Below the pieces are notes generated by a model. That model worked only from the letters and a program-made list of their open reading frames with translations. It searched no databases and was not told the origin of the DNA. From NCBI GenBank assembly GCA_034440575.1, contig JAOTOL010001559.1, forward strand, positions 835,001 through 899,000: a stretch of 64,000 nucleotides of DNA, written 5' to 3'. The translations under genes were made by a program, and so were the position numbers. The DNA comes from Imbricaverruca yamaguchii. Taxonomy: Eukaryota; Arthropoda; Thecostraca; Neoverrucidae. Shown one piece after another: positions 1 to 13,222 of this stretch. Numbering within the stretch: position 1 is the first letter of the stretch; each line of letters starts with the position of its first letter.

Positions 1-103
1 CAGTCCCTCGTCACTAGTGCGGACAGTGTGATGACGCGAGGTCCAGTCCCTCGTCACTAGTGCGGACAGTGTGATGACGCGAGGTCCAGTCCCTCGTCAC
101 TGG
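1..103. repeat. 43-bp tandem repeat, 2.4 copies
   Basis: Two identical 43-base units (1-43, 44-86) and a partial third that diverges at about base 102. Each unit begins CAGTCCCTCGTCACTAGTGC. The array probably continues left of the window. Perfect identity between adjacent units points to recent slippage or unequal exchange. Confidence 0.9.
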
Positions 104-560
104 TCCGCTCTCGGTTCGGCCGGGCATCGCTGTCTGACTAGATCTCTGCCCGGCTTGTATGACGAGGATCTCGGTCCATTTGCCATCGTTGTCTGGCCGG
201 ATCTCGGCCCTGCCTGTTGCCCGGTATCGTCAAATGTCTGCCCGGTCCATCGCCGCAGGTTGGCGGCATCTCGACCTGGTCTGCCGTCGTTGTCTGACTG
301 GATCTCGACCCGGTTTGCTGTCATTGTCTGACCTGATCTAGATCCGGTCTGCCACTCTGGGTGGCCAGATCCTGACCCGGTTCATCTAATTGTGTTCCGG
401 CTTGGTCTGCCGTCGGTTGGTGACCGGGTTCCGGCTCGGTCTGCCGTTGGTCACCTGGTTCCGGCTCGGTCTGCCGTCGGTTGGTGACCGGGTTCCGGCT
501 CGCTCTGCCGTCGGTTGGTGACCGGGTTCCGGCTCGGTCTGCCGTCGGTTGGCCGCCGCC
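104..560. repeat. degenerate GC-rich minisatellite (~34-bp units)
   Basis: Variants of CTCGGTCTGCCGTCGGTTGG followed by TGACCGGGTTCCGG recur with a period near 34 bases, best preserved at about 395-560 and increasingly decayed toward base 110 (GGATCTCGACCCGG variants). Open frames on both strands here follow the repeat and are not judged coding. Confidence 0.75.
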
Positions 561-1500
561 GTGAGGAGGGTCATAATCCGGTTGTCGCTCGGATGTCGTC
601 GGGTCCTGAGTGTCACTGATGTGTGCTCATTTGCCCACGCTTCATGTGCCATTCATCTTAATCGTCTCAATTTACCCGACATTCAATGTTCTCATATGTA
701 AAATAAATACAGGTGCAGTGTAGCTGTTGGCCACATCGGCAGTTAGCGTACGATGGAGTGCTGCTACGGCAGCACTGGTGGAGCATGTCATGAACATGCA
801 CACCATGTGAACTTTTTCATCTGACTGGTGTTGTGGGTTTGGTGACGCGTCATTTGGCAGTTGAGACTTCATTAGATGCATACCAATAAAATGATCATTA
901 TTGTTCTATTCATTGCGATTAAAGCGGTCACACTGAAGAGTATTGTCTCTTGTGCGTTCGTCGAACATACATGTGAAGTGAATAATTAATACACTAATTA
1001 ACATCTCGGCATAGGGATCACTGCCAGAAAAAAGGCTACTGCCGTTGCCAACGCGGATGCAAACACACTCAGCATTGTCTCCGTGGTAAGCACATCATCC
1101 AGCAGGAATTACACATGTGTAACAGTTGGGAAAGCTGGGATTTGCGGCGATGCCTGATGCCTGTCTCAAAAGGAATGTCGTCGCTAAATGGCAACCTATG
1201 TAATCCATGAAGACGATCTTTCTGTCAACTGGTACTTCATGCAATTAAGTTAGACAAGGGTGCGTAGCAACGCTCATACAAGCATCGCGTTCGTGGAAAT
1301 ATACCCATTAACACCCTGAGATTTTGGGAGAGTTAGGTGGAGAATTTCATTTCATGCAAAAGCTTATGTTTGGTGTATACCATCACATAATTGAAGACGG
1401 TATTTTATCACAAAACGTTGCAAAGGTGCGCTTACTGCATACTTATCCGCCTGCAACACCAAGGAAACCATTTTTTTAAGCTGTGGTGTTGACGATGGCA
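561..1500. other. stretch without recognisable feature
   Basis: Mixed-composition sequence with no convincing coding frame, RNA gene or repeat signature on either strand. Confidence 0.5.
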
Positions 1501-1509
1501 ACATTATTT

Positions 1510-1516
1510 ATATATG

Positions 1517-1557
<41 letters not shown>

Positions 1558-1566
1558 TCTCTCTCC

Positions 1567-1613
<47 letters not shown>

Positions 1614-1752
1614 TCCCTCTACGTCTCCCTCTACCTCTCCCTCTCCCTTTCCCCTCCCTCTCCCTCTCCCTCTCCCTCTCCCTCTCCCTCTCCCTCTCCC
1701 TCTCCCTCTCCCTCTCCCTCTCCCTCTCCCTCTCCCTCTCCCTCTCGCTCTT
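1510..1752. repeat. compound microsatellite (TA)n-(TC)n-(CCCTCT)n
   Basis: About 45 bases of TA repeat, then a CT-rich tract, then a long hexamer array of CCCTCT to about 1745. The reading frames through it (Leu/Pro-Ser on plus, Arg-Glu on minus) are repeat translations. Confidence 0.95.
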
Positions 1753-2350
1753 GCTATCGCTCTCTAATGAGCTGGCCTTAATCAAACGATCGAATCACCC
1801 ACTCCAGCTCTCCGTTGCAGCGGGTAATGTCATTACAAGTGCTATGTTGTCAGCTGGGCAGGCGAGGCCATTGCCCCGTGGCAATGTCGCTCGCTGACAA
1901 CTCACGTTGCGATGTCGTTCGCTCACAACTCACGCGAATATCTCAGCCGGTCCGTTGTGCGGGAAGTCGAGCCGAGCTGCTAACGCCTGCGTTGTCTGGG
2001 CTGCGGCGAGGGAGGCGTTGCGGTGAGAGCCTGGTGCAGTATGCCGCCCCCAACGAAATACCGGCTCTGTCGTGGTGGTACAGTGAGTCATCTCCAGAAA
2101 TTGGCAGAATCCAAAGTCTGCCAAGGTTATAAACTGCCGACATCATCTGCCGAAATCACCGATGTACCAGCTACACCAGGGTGGTACATGGAGTGGTGAC
2201 CCAAATGGCGCAACTGTTTCAAAGTAGATGGGAGCTGGGCAACAACCATTCTGAAGTGCATAAATTATTTCCAATTTCACGTTGACCATAAGATCAATGT
2301 TAAGATTGTACAGAACTCGAGGTCGTTGCTCCCAGACCATGACGGCAAAG

Positions 2351-2652
2351 TGGGCCCCTACTGACATTAGTGGTAAGCCAGCTCTGCCATGGCGGCACAG
2401 TGGGTCCCTACCGACATTAGTGGTAAGCCAGCTCTGCCACGGCAGCACAGTGGGTCCCTACCGACATTAGTGGTAAGCCAGCTCTGCCATGGCGGCACAG
2501 TGGGTCCCTACCGACATTAGTGGTAAACCAGCTCTGCCATGGCGGCACAGTGGGTCCCTACCGACATTAGTGGTAAACCAGCTCTGCCATGGCGGCACAG
2601 TGGGTCCCTACCGACATTAGTGGTAAGCCAGCTCTGCCATGGCGGTACACTG
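2351..2652. repeat. 50-bp tandem repeat, about six copies
   Basis: Unit starting TGGGTCCCTACCGACATTAG and ending GCCATGGCGGCACAG, with starts at 2351 (diverged), 2401, 2451, 2501, 2551 and 2601. Units differ by one to a few bases (for example TAAGCCA versus TAAACCA, CCACGGCAGC versus CCATGGCGGC). A related single unit may lie near 2040-2090, giving the recurrent GTCGTGGTGGTACAGTGAGTC wording. Frames across it are repeat translations. Confidence 0.92.
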
Positions 2653-3019
2653 GGTGGTAACACTGTCAATAACTTTCTTCCAGGATTACATACATTGCAA
2701 CTGATCAGACATTCCAACCGAGTCTTTTCGAAACTTGGACATTTAGGCTTTCGATCACTTCTGCCATGTTTTGAGGACGTGATTGCAGCACATGATGCGT
2801 ACGATATAGGGCTTAACTTTCTTTCTGGGCGATATGTTTCTGTGCCTCGTCGAAGCGTGGCTAGATTGTGCAATTGATGGTAATTTTCTGATATCTCCTG
2901 GGTATAGAGTAGTGAGGCATGGCCAAGAGTGGTCATGTGACAGCCGGAGAGCTGGTACAGTCTGTGTCATCTACCAAGAGAAGACTTCTGGATACATTGG
3001 CGGTGTCCGACACTGGTTC

Positions 3020-4866
3020 TCCCCCGCAATATATATATATATATATATATATATCGTCTTAAACTTTGATAAGTAAAAGCAGTGCAACTGTTCCGTGTTA
3101 CCCTAACTGGAGGTAAACGTCATAGAATTATCATAATGTCACATGTGTCATAGCATAGCACAGTTATTTTTGTTGCACAGCAGTTTTGCTCACCTTATGC
3201 CACATATATCCATTCAGCACGGTATCGTATAATCCACTACCATTAAGGTGGAGTATCGTCCGGCTCCGGGGCGTGCACGTCAAGTGTCACGTGATCGCGT
3301 GACCCGCGGCAGGTCGAGTCTGTGCTGGCCCAGTTTCTCACTAATATCTTCGGAGGAGGGGACACTGGAGGCATGCACCCATCTCGATGGAAAGATGCTG
3401 CTCTCCGTCCAGGAACGGCGTCCGTTCAGGACGGCTCGAGAGCATTACCTCCCGCTCAGGTGATTTTGTAAGCCCACTTCTTTACAGGGAGACGCCCTTC
3501 AGTATGATCAAGTGTACCCCTCCGCCCCCCCCCCACACACACACATACACACACACACACTCAAATATTATTTTCGCTGAAGACGACTCCGAGGACAACC
3601 CCCCCCATTATGACACTCCTGGACAACGCGCAATCTCATCTTCTGAATCGCGTTCATAAACATGACACTCCGGGGAACGAAACAAAAATAAAAAAACACC
3701 CTAAGGCACAAATGTACGAACTATTCAAATGACAGAAGAAAAAAATGTTGCGTCAATTACAGAGTTTAGCCTTATTACAAAAAAAAATAGCTGCGGGCAT
3801 CGATCGAAGAGTTTGTGACCCTTCTGGATCCATCCATGTGCTGCGGCCTGTGGCTTGCAGCCAGTGCTGAAACCTTTGACTAAGGGGGGGGGGGGGGGCG
3901 GCGCCCTCATCAAGCATTTTGTAAAATAAAAAAACAACGTTGTCAGACACATTTTAAATATATAGCAACAACACACAGAGAGCATAGTACCTAGTGTTAG
4001 ATGGGTTTGTTCGACCCGCATCCCAAAGGAAATACAATGAGTGGAGACTCAGCATGTCTCAAGAAAGTATCTAAAACCATAGTTTTGGACCGCTTGGACT
4101 TGGATGTACCTCTTTGTTTGGGAATGGAAAAACCGATTTCGGAAAACGCTTCGAATTTGAACAGGGTTGTAGCGCTCTGTTTATAACAATTTGAATCCCA
4201 TTACATGCTTTCTTATTTCGAGAAAATGGCATTTCAGTGCAACACATCGGCCAACAATCGGCTCCTCTTGCCCCTCCCTGCTCCTGGATCCGACAGTGGC
4301 GATTCTGGATAAAGACTGGTGAATCCAAGGCACCTTCGCTTTGATGGTACACCAACGTTCGCCTTCAAGCCTTGACGGCGTTGCATTTTTCTCATCTCAT
4401 ATAGCAGTAATTGGTGGCGTCAGGCATGTTTGAATGGCGTACAAGGCGGCGATACTGAGTTGCGTTTACTAAGCGATGTAAATGTGATGCCATCGCCAAT
4501 CTTTCCGACAAAGCGTAGGATGTGTTTCTATGCTCGCCCCGCACTCCTTTAGGGCCTTCCGCAGAGAAGCTGCTAGAATGACGAACCAAGACAAATAATG
4601 TCGATGGTTCGACGAAGACGTACCTCTGGTAGCTGAAGCAAAGAAGAACCCCAGAGCACCCTAGGCAAGCACTCCTGCGACTTGAGGAGAAGGAAGTCCA
4701 CCCATTCCAACTTCTCTCTGTCTCCCAGCTAACCTTTACCCTCCCCTCCCCTAGGAGGAAACCAATTGGAGGCGAGCTGACTGCTTTCGACCATTGTGGA
4801 TGAGGCTGGGACCAAAAGGGGAAAGCTCGGCCCAAGGCGCAACGAAACTAGATATTTTTCACTAAG
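3020..4866. other. non-genic stretch with short simple repeats
   Basis: Contains (TA)n at about 3030-3053, a C-run and (CA)n at 3520-3561, and a G-run at 3885-3899. A 147-codon minus-strand frame at 4392-4835 shows no recognisable domain, and I do not consider it a gene. Confidence 0.5.
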
Positions 4867-5629
<763 letters not shown>

Positions 5630-5969
5630 CACTTCACCTGAAGTCACCACACTTCACCACCACTCGGCACACCACCCACCCACATAATCGCACACACACA
5701 GAACAGCGCCGATGCACGAAGGCTACTAGCCACAAACATCATCAATCGGCGCCGTTCGTTCACGACACACCGCACGCTCAATACCAACCAGGGCTACATT
5801 TTCGTCACAGAGCTGGATAAGATTCTACTAGCCAATTGAGCAACACTTAGACGCCACAGCCCTCCTCGAAGCCACAGCTACATTGGACGGGAGGAAAGAC
5901 ATACACACATCTTAGAACTAACGTTGAACACACAACAGCTCCCACCACACGTGCACTATACGACAAACA

Positions 5970-6541
5970 GTGCGAGTCCCGAGGTACGACTTTACGTGCC
6001 TCTGTCACCACGCTGCAACCGCTGCATATGCTACGGTCAAGGTGAAAGCGAGTGGGCGTAACGCTGCGACCGGTGTGCGGTACTCCACTTCGCATGCGAC
6101 TGCACATCAACCGAAAGAAGATGTGCAGCCTGTGATCGCATCCTGCCTCCGACACCGACTGTCTCAAGTATGCATTCCAGAGGTAAGTGTGCCGGCGTGC
6201 GGCAGGTCACACTGTGACACACACCACAGCACGCCATCACCTGCGCTACAACTCTACCACCTTTATCTCCAAATGCAACTATCTAGCTGGCCTTTCCTCA
6301 CCACCTGTACCCATACCCAGACCAGCACCATTACCCACCCATCCTACCGACCCACCAACAGACGGCTCCCTGGGTCCAGCGCACGTCCTTCATCAACGCC
6401 CTACCCTTGTACGACGGCACCTTCATCGATTAGGAGTACGAATGTAGAAGATGTAGGAATACCAATGGCAGTAATGACATTCGTCAGTGGGTCTCTTCCT
6501 ACAATGAAATATCGGTCGTCTTCCGGGATAATTTATAGAGA
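5970..6541 (+). pseudogene. PHD-like zinc-finger coding relic, probably LINE ORF1
   Basis: In one frame from about 6004 the translation reads CNRCICYGQGESEW, a stop codon (TAA near 6059), then RCDRCAVLHFACDC and, after six residues, CAACDR. The spacing Cys-x2-Cys, Cys-x2-Cys, x3-His-x2-Cys, then Cys-x2-Cys matches a PHD (C4HC3) finger. The sequence then becomes Pro/Thr-rich, and another frame near 6436-6538 reads YECRRCRNTNGSNDIRQW before a stop. PHD fingers are known in ORF1 of CR1-like and some other non-LTR retrotransposons, which suits this LINE-rich setting. In-frame stops and frame changes show it is dead. It could instead derive from a host PHD gene. Confidence 0.5.
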
Positions 6542-6559
6542 TTAAACCATAATCATACA

Positions 6560-7693
6560 AACAAAAAAACATTACTAGCCGTGTTATAAGAAACTGATTT
6601 TGGAGACTCATACCATGTTTGGAACAGTTTCATTTTGCACTTGGGATGCCGGCAATGTAAATGGACCACGTCGGAATTAGGGTAAAGTCATGCTCATCGC
6701 TAAGAAGTCAGTTGGCCTGAGCGCGGCGCCGCGAGCAGACGTGTCTCGGCCGCTCGCCCAACCTTTTTCCTCTCCATCTTTGTTGCCTCTGTATGCAAGG
6801 TGTGTGAAACTGCAAGGTGTGAGTGAGAAGTGAACAGAAAGAGTGAAAAGTGTACGATCAAAAAAAAAGAAGAAAAAGTGAACTATTGAACAAAACCGGC
6901 GTATTTATACGCTACACGTTTGCGAAGTGACTGGACTCAGTGGACTTTTCTGCTGGTTATTCCTCTACTATTTTACACAGCAGTGACTGGACGCCGGAAA
7001 AACTGAGTGAGTGCAGAAACGACAGCGCCTTTCTCCATAGTGACTTCCCTTACATTAAGCATCAGCTACTGCCCGTCTTCTTTCCTACACTGCGGTGAGA
7101 AAGAAATTATCTCACTGACGACTTGGCGCCGCTCGGAATTCCTGTGTATTCAAAAACAGTGTTCGTCTACCTCCTATCGTCTAGCTTCAGCTCTACCAGG
7201 TTTCCATCTTCAGCTCTACCATACATACGGATCTGCTAACCAGCGCCTCGGCCAAATACCATCACGTCCCCCATCAGCAACGCGCACGCAGCCGAACAGG
7301 GCTGCGACGTCGAGCGCCCGCATCACTGTGACGTCATCAAAGCCTCGACCTTGAACGCCCCCGCCAGTCGCCACCCCTCCCAAGCGAGAAACCAGATGAG
7401 GGGAGCGTCGCCGTTGCCGTGACAATGCCCACCAAGAACACACAGCGGGGCATGCGCGGCGCTAGGGGTGGCAGATCGCTTTCCTATCACTTCTACAAAC
7501 TACTCGTTTATAGCTAGTGTTACAAGCACGGTGTGTGTAGTGCAGAGAGTGATATGGGTATTGTATTATGTTGGTGTACGAATGTTTGTTGCGCATCTGC
7601 TCCCACTACTGACCACACATATATCCTTTCTTTGTAAATATCTGTGACCCAGACTGTCCGTAACAGCCACTGCACGTGGAGGGCACGTATTGC

Positions 7694-7740
<47 letters not shown>

Positions 7741-7741
7741 C
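6560..7741 (+). mobile_element. probable 3' region of a non-LTR element with (AAAT)n tail
   Basis: Non-coding sequence with A-rich patches (6866-6890) ends at 7693-7741 in about twelve AAAT units. A simple-repeat tail of this kind is a usual 3' end of LINEs or SINEs, so this may be the downstream part of the element whose PHD-bearing frame lies just upstream. The link is inferred from order and orientation only. Confidence 0.4.
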
Positions 7742-7760
7742 ATATCTCGTCGTAGTAACG

Positions 7761-8593
7761 TTAACCTGTGCCGTCTCGGGGGGTCTTCAGCTGCCCCCTG
7801 AGGTTTTTCGCGAATAGCGGACGAACAGTGCACGGCAGCACGCCCAAATTTGGCATACCTTTTCCCACATCAATTTGACATGCTGATTCAAAATTTGTAG
7901 GCCACGTCATCTAGGGTCAACGAGGTAGTCAAGGTCAAGTGAGGTCACCTCCAAAAAAGTTAATCCAGTCGTCACGCTTTAACGGATAGAGATACTTTAA
8001 TGAAACTTCAGCGTTTGCTGATCTTTACGGATGTAATAAAACGTATGAGTGGAAAGTGTCTTTTTTTTCGTTTTTGATTAAATATACATTTTGGGTATTT
8101 GCCAAATTGCAGTTCAAATACAGGATTCTGGCTAAAGTAAAAATTTGTTTATTAGGGCAAGTTGACTTCCAACAACGTTTCTCGATCTGCTCTACCCATT
8201 GGAGAAAGAAAATTAAAGAAAACTCGAAAACGGAAAATTTTGAAATTTCAAAAATTTTCTTCTTTTTTGGGGGGAAGGGGGTGGGGGCGAAAAATAGCCC
8301 TGGTTGATTTCGCTGTTCTTTTCTCATTCTAAATAACTTTTGTTTTTCATATGAACCCCCTAGAGTCAAAAACATAATGTAAGTCGTGAAAAGTGAAAAT
8401 CTACGCCCCCTGGTGACGTCACTTTTGGGGGAAATTGTTTTGGAGGATGGACCCGGACCCTCCTCATCGACCGCTTTCCGATGACGCCTGTTTTGTTTTC
8501 TTGCGATGCTTAGTTTGGATTTTAAAGGGGGTCTTCACCCCCCCCCCCCGAGACGGGGTGTGAGGATTTTACCGGAAAGACGGCGCGGGTTAA
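7761..8593 (+). mobile_element. TTAA-flanked non-autonomous element, copy 1
   Basis: Left end TTAACCTGTGCCGTCTCGGG; the right end reverse-complements to TTAACCCGCGCCGTCTTTCC, a terminal inverted repeat of about 16 bases with two mismatches, bounded by TTAA on both sides. TTAA targets are the hallmark of piggyBac-type transposition. The ~830-base body aligns along its length in inverse orientation to 12396-13222 (for example GGCTAAAGTAAA, TCTGCTCTACC, and GTCAACGAGGTAGTCAAGG against its inverted counterpart). No transposase coding is visible, so it would need help in trans. Confidence 0.72.
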
Positions 8594-8839
8594 ATTATCC
8601 CCTGCACTGCATAGGAATCAGCATCAAAATGTCCCATTTCCAAATCATAGTCATCTCATTACGTCTTACCGTCAGCTGCAGCTCCCTCTCAGCAGCATCT
8701 GAGGGACTTCCTGTTTTAGGCTCCACCACCAGTTCCCATGAGAACTGATGTTTGAGAACGGCTCTCATATATACCAACGCTAGACACTCCTCTTGGGGAA
8801 TCAACCAGAGCTCGCGAAATTCGCTAGATTATATCATAC

Positions 8840-9749
8840 CATAGCTTAATACTTCTAAATACCGGAGCCATCACCCACCACAATCCGACCTCAGGTGAAT
8901 CGGACAGTTGCTTCGGTTTAACGTTAAGCTTACTATTTGACTTCAGTCTCGGACGACCCTAGGCTGAGTGACCACTACTCAATCACAATTAGTCTCAGCA
9001 CGGATGCTATCCACCACACCAAACTATTCAGACCATCATAGAAGGGCGGACTGGACAAAATTCGAGTATCAGGTGGACCTGAACCTTGTAAGTTCAAAGA
9101 CCAGCAAAATCGAAGCAATAATTAGGGCCATTCGTTCAGCAGCACGTGACTCAGTCCCCAAAATCAAAAGTAAGTAATGAACATACAAAAAAGCACCAGC
9201 GCCAATGTGGACCACTGACTGTCAAAGGGCAATCGCTACACGGCGATTCCCTCCTGCATGGGCCACAAGCAATACACACGATCTGTGTGCGAAGCAAACC
9301 TATCAGCATACAGACAATCTCCAAAACACTGCCGGTACACGATTCGCATAGTACCCCGAAACTCTTGGCAGTCGTTCGCGCCATAATTCAATTGGTTCAC
9401 CCGTACCGGCAGAATCTGAGTCCTGATCAAGCGCTTCAATCTGTAACGCCCATCAGCAGGCCCCGGTCCCAGGTGACGGAGAGAACAACACATTACTGAC
9501 CCACTACAAGTCGTACTAGGTACTTAAAGTTATATTACGTCAGAGTCAACAACGCGTATGACACCACCATAGTAAACTCTCTGGATGCCCTCGCCTCCAT
9601 TATAAATTTTAACTCTAGCAACACAAAAGACTACAACCAATCATTCACCGTGCACGAATTGCACCTTGCCCTCAGTGGACCAGACGACATTCATTACCAA
9701 TGCTTTAAACATCTCAGTAATAATTATCTCAAGTACTTACTAGCAGCCA
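8840..9749 (+). pseudogene. decayed non-LTR retrotransposon ORF2 (endonuclease end to RT start)
   Basis: Fragments in shifting frames match the order of a LINE ORF2. RLSDHYSITISLST (near 8965) resembles the endonuclease SDH motif. WTKFEYQVDLNLVSS leads to IEAIIRAIRSAARDSVPKI and then PMWTTDCQRAIATRR (the usual W-W-x-x-E/D-C linker). FTVHELHLALSG, PDDIHYQCFKHLS and YLLAAIN (9640-9747) resemble the start of the reverse transcriptase. Several stops and frameshifts separate them. A TTAA element fragment abuts its right end. The clade cannot be named from what remains. Confidence 0.6.
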
Positions 9750-9870
9750 TTAACACTCGCACGTCCGGGGTCAGATATCTGCCCCCTGCGGTTTTTCCTA
9801 ATTTGTCGCCATACTAATCGGGTTAGCAAGGCCAAATCTCGCATGGTCTTTTTCAAGTCGTTCACTTTCT
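9750..9870 (+). mobile_element. left-end fragment of the TTAA-flanked family
   Basis: Begins TTAACACTCGCACGTCCGGG and continues CTGCCCCCTGCGGTTTTTCC, closely matching the left end of the element at 7761 (CTGCCCCCTGAGGTTTTTCG). Similarity fades after about 120 bases and I see no matching right end, so it is a remnant. Confidence 0.5.
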
Positions 9871-9989
9871 TCTTGGCGGTTCAACTGATATTGTTAACAT
9901 TGCAAGAGAAGCCACAGGTAGATCCGCACGATTGTATACCCAGCCAAAGTTGGTAACCACGAGAGGGCAATGTAATGAGGGGTGGGTCC

Positions 9990-10290
9990 AGGAATTGTCA
10001 TGGGGGCACCTGTCTGGAGGAGAGCCATTTCTTTACAGGGGCGCCACTGCGGAAGTATGCCCAGAGGATCGCATGCGGTTGAAAAAAATCAGGGGAGGGG
10101 ATGCACTCGGGCCTTCTCGGAGGAGAGCTTTTATCTCGAAGGAGGAACCTTTTCCTCACAGAGGGGCGCTTCTGGCTGGAAAGATTCGAGGGGATGCTCT
10201 CGAACCCTCTCGGGAAAGCGCTCTTTTCCATGCCGAAGGGACACTTGTTCCATGCCGGAGAGACGCCACCTTTCATGTGGGGTAGCGGGG
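9990..10290. repeat. weak degenerate tandem repeat
   Basis: Phrases such as GGAGGAGAGC, TTTCTTTACAGGGGCGCC, CTCACAGAGGGGCGC and CCATGCCGGAGAGACGCC recur at irregular spacing, suggesting an old GA/GC-rich tandem array. Long overlapping frames on both strands arise from it and are not judged genes. Confidence 0.35.
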
Positions 10291-10299
10291 TATATTCCA

Positions 10300-11689
10300 A
10301 GTGCTACCCCCTGCATTCGTCCTTGGTTCCCATTGAATCGAAATGTGTTCCCGTAAAACAGGGAAGCATAGGAAACGTTATTGTTAGTCCATATTTACAA
10401 CCACAAAACTGCTGTCAAGTATTTTTTTTACAAGAGGGGAAGGACTAACTTGTTTACGGAATTGTTCTATGGTGATGGTGTGACCGGGCACTGCACATAC
10501 ACTGAAAACAAATGAGCACAATGAGAGCATGTCAAGGATGAAAGCATATCAGTACTGTGTCATGTTTTCATTTTCTGCACGTAATAATACAACCTTGTAC
10601 TTTTGGACACAGTAGAAACAATTGCAAGATGGTAGCACATTGGCAGCTAATAGCAGCACAGCATGACTGAGCTCACAATACTCGTGACGTCATAAACACA
10701 GAATCCTTGTGCTTATAGTGGGCTGGTGTGTAATATGGACGGAATATCTGTGTTACGAGATGCCATTTGTATGAGTTTCTGAACCGTCGCCATATTGGTA
10801 TTTTCAATTTTGTGAGGGATCACCTCGCGTTGCCCTCATTCCGAGGCCAATGACGATCACTCGGCGCGCCCAGAACGTGAACAAGAAATGACTGAGGCTA
10901 TGGAAAGCTGTTCGCCATGATACTTTCTCTATTTTGTGTACGTACTTAGGTAGGCAGAGGTGCTGATTTTGAGTTTTGAAAATGATTGGTTGGATGCACA
11001 ATGCATGAATCCAATGGTCGTGCCCAAGCGGATTGCACGGAACTCTTTATGGAATCCAAGGTTGAACATTTGCCTGCCGAAGTGTATAAATCGAGTAACT
11101 TTCCACCCAAACCCCGCGTGCTGCGATCTAGTAACTTTCTGTATCTGATTCCACTCGTGCCATGGGCGGTACTAAGCGATTCGCCTTGCCAAGGACCAGT
11201 GATCGATGGGTTGGAGGCACCATTCATGGTGGGCCCGCCTGGTGGGGTCAGCAATCCATCACATCATTTTGCATTGAGTAATCAGGATCGTGTTCCGGGA
11301 TGATTCTCATTGAAAATGACGGCTCTCTTTCATTCATGCTTGTGAAAGGTGCATCCAGCTCAGCAAAATCTGTCATTTGATATAAAGCAGGACAAGTAAT
11401 TCGGCATACGCATTCATATTCTCCACGTTGTGTACTTGTTTCTGACTTACTTATATTATGTTGAGTGTGCGATAGTAGGTCTATGTAAGAAAAGGCCAAA
11501 GCATCTCCACCCCAGAATAATGCATTTCTTGTGAATACGATAATAGCTCAAATATTGCCATTTACGCTCCCTCTGAAAGATCCATTGCTTCGAGTTGTAC
11601 ACACTGAACCTAATATTGAAGAAGTCTGGTTCGTTCTGGCGGAATTGGAGGCCAGTACCTTTTTTCCCCGTGATTAGCATCACTCTAAG

Positions 11690-11734
<45 letters not shown>

Positions 11735-12395
11735 AACTTCTTCAACTAGAAAGCACGACTCGCAAACTGCTGACACGTACCCAGACACTCAAATGTTGTC
11801 TTCACGCGATCTTTGTACATATTGCACCATCTCGTAGAATATCTGGCATTTCCAGAGTTATGTGAGGTCGATTGAATGGTGCTGATTGGGTAATGTACAT
11901 GGACATAGATGAGGGTACGGAATGGCGGTGGGTGTATTCTTTGGAATTAGGGATGTGGTGTTGGTCGGGGTGAGTAGTGTCTTTTTGTCAGTGTCATGAT
12001 GGCTTCCCTTTATGGACATACAGGACGTATGCTTGTAGGTATATACTGTGCGTGTATACACCTATCGGGTCCCTTTAGGGTGATCCTTGTGTTATTGTTG
12101 GAACTTGGGCCTTCATGTTTTATAACATGTTGATCAATTGAGTATTTTACTAGCAGTGGGTGTACCTAGCAGTGAATTCAGCACACACCTTCGGATATGA
12201 AATACTGATGAGTAGCACAACAGGGCATGATTGGAGGAGTTTGGAGTTGTTAAGGAGTGTGTCATGCAGCATCAAATGAATACTGCTGGATAGGCTGGGA
12301 TACATACTTGGCATAATGGATTGATTGGGGTGTGAGCATGTAATTATCTAGTATCTTTCCCAGATGGGATTAACTCAGATGGGCCGCTATGGCTC
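10300..12395. other. stretch without recognisable gene
   Basis: No domain-bearing frame found. Contains a (TA)n run at about 11693-11728. The frames present are short and overlap on opposite strands. Confidence 0.5.
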
Positions 12396-13222
12396 TTAAC
12401 CCTGTCTCTCCTGTCTCAGATCCTCACACCCCGTCCCGCGGGGTGGGAGGGTCGATAGAGACCCCCTCCAATCTCGAAACTAAGCGTCACACGGAAACTA
12501 AATAGGTGTCATCGGAAAGTGCTCAACGAGTAGGACCAGATACAACCCCTAAAAATGCTTCCCCAGAAAAGGTGACATCACTAGGGGCCCTAGTGTTTCA
12601 CGACTTACATCATATTTGTGCGGGGGGGGGCATTTTAAGGGAGATTTGAGAAAACAATTATTTGGAATCAGAAAAGGAAAGCGAAGTCTACCAGGACCAT
12701 ATATTTTTGGCTACCTAAAAATAAAGAATACAATTTAATTAAAGACTGAGTTTTCAAGATGTTTCTAAATTTTCCTTTTCTAATTGGTAGAGCGGACCGA
12801 AATGTTTTTTGTTCGACTCAACTTGTCCCAATAAAAAAAATGTTTACTTTAGCCACAATTTTCGATTTGAACTGTAATAGGCAAATATACAAAACCAATA
12901 AGTAATCGAACACGGAAAAAATAGAAATGCCTCTGGTGCGATTTGTTGTATCCCTAAAGATAACCAAATGCTGAAAGTTTCGTTCAAATATCTTTTTCCG
13001 TTAAAGCGTGACGATTGGCTGAACTATTTTGGACGTGACCTCACTTGAGCTTGACGAACTCGTTGACCCTAGACGACCTGACTACAAAATTTTGACATAA
13101 CATGTCAAATTGATGTTGGAAAGGTATGCAAAATTTCGGCGCGCTGCCTCGCGCCGTTCTTCCACAGTCCGCGGAAAACCTTAGGGGGCTCGTCAATGAC
13201 CCCCCCCGGAGGCGCGGGTTAA
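12396..13222 (-). mobile_element. TTAA-flanked non-autonomous element, copy 2 (inverted)
   Basis: Bounded by TTAA at 12396-12399 and 13219-13222. The ends read TTAACCCTGTCTC and, on the reverse strand, TTAACCCGCGCCTCC. Read on the minus strand, its body aligns with copy 1 at 7761-8593, including the GAGGTCACGTCC/CAAGGTCAAGTGAGG segment and the CCTCACACCCCGTC end block (12422). The two copies have diverged substantially (roughly a quarter of positions by eye), so the family is not recent. Confidence 0.72.

Noticed and set aside
1483..1785. Opposed Leu/Pro-Ser and Arg-Glu frames
   Set aside because: Translations of TA, TC and CCCTCT repeats.
4392..4835. 147-codon minus-strand frame
   Set aside because: No recognisable motif, no splice or start context, overlapped by other frames; judged chance.
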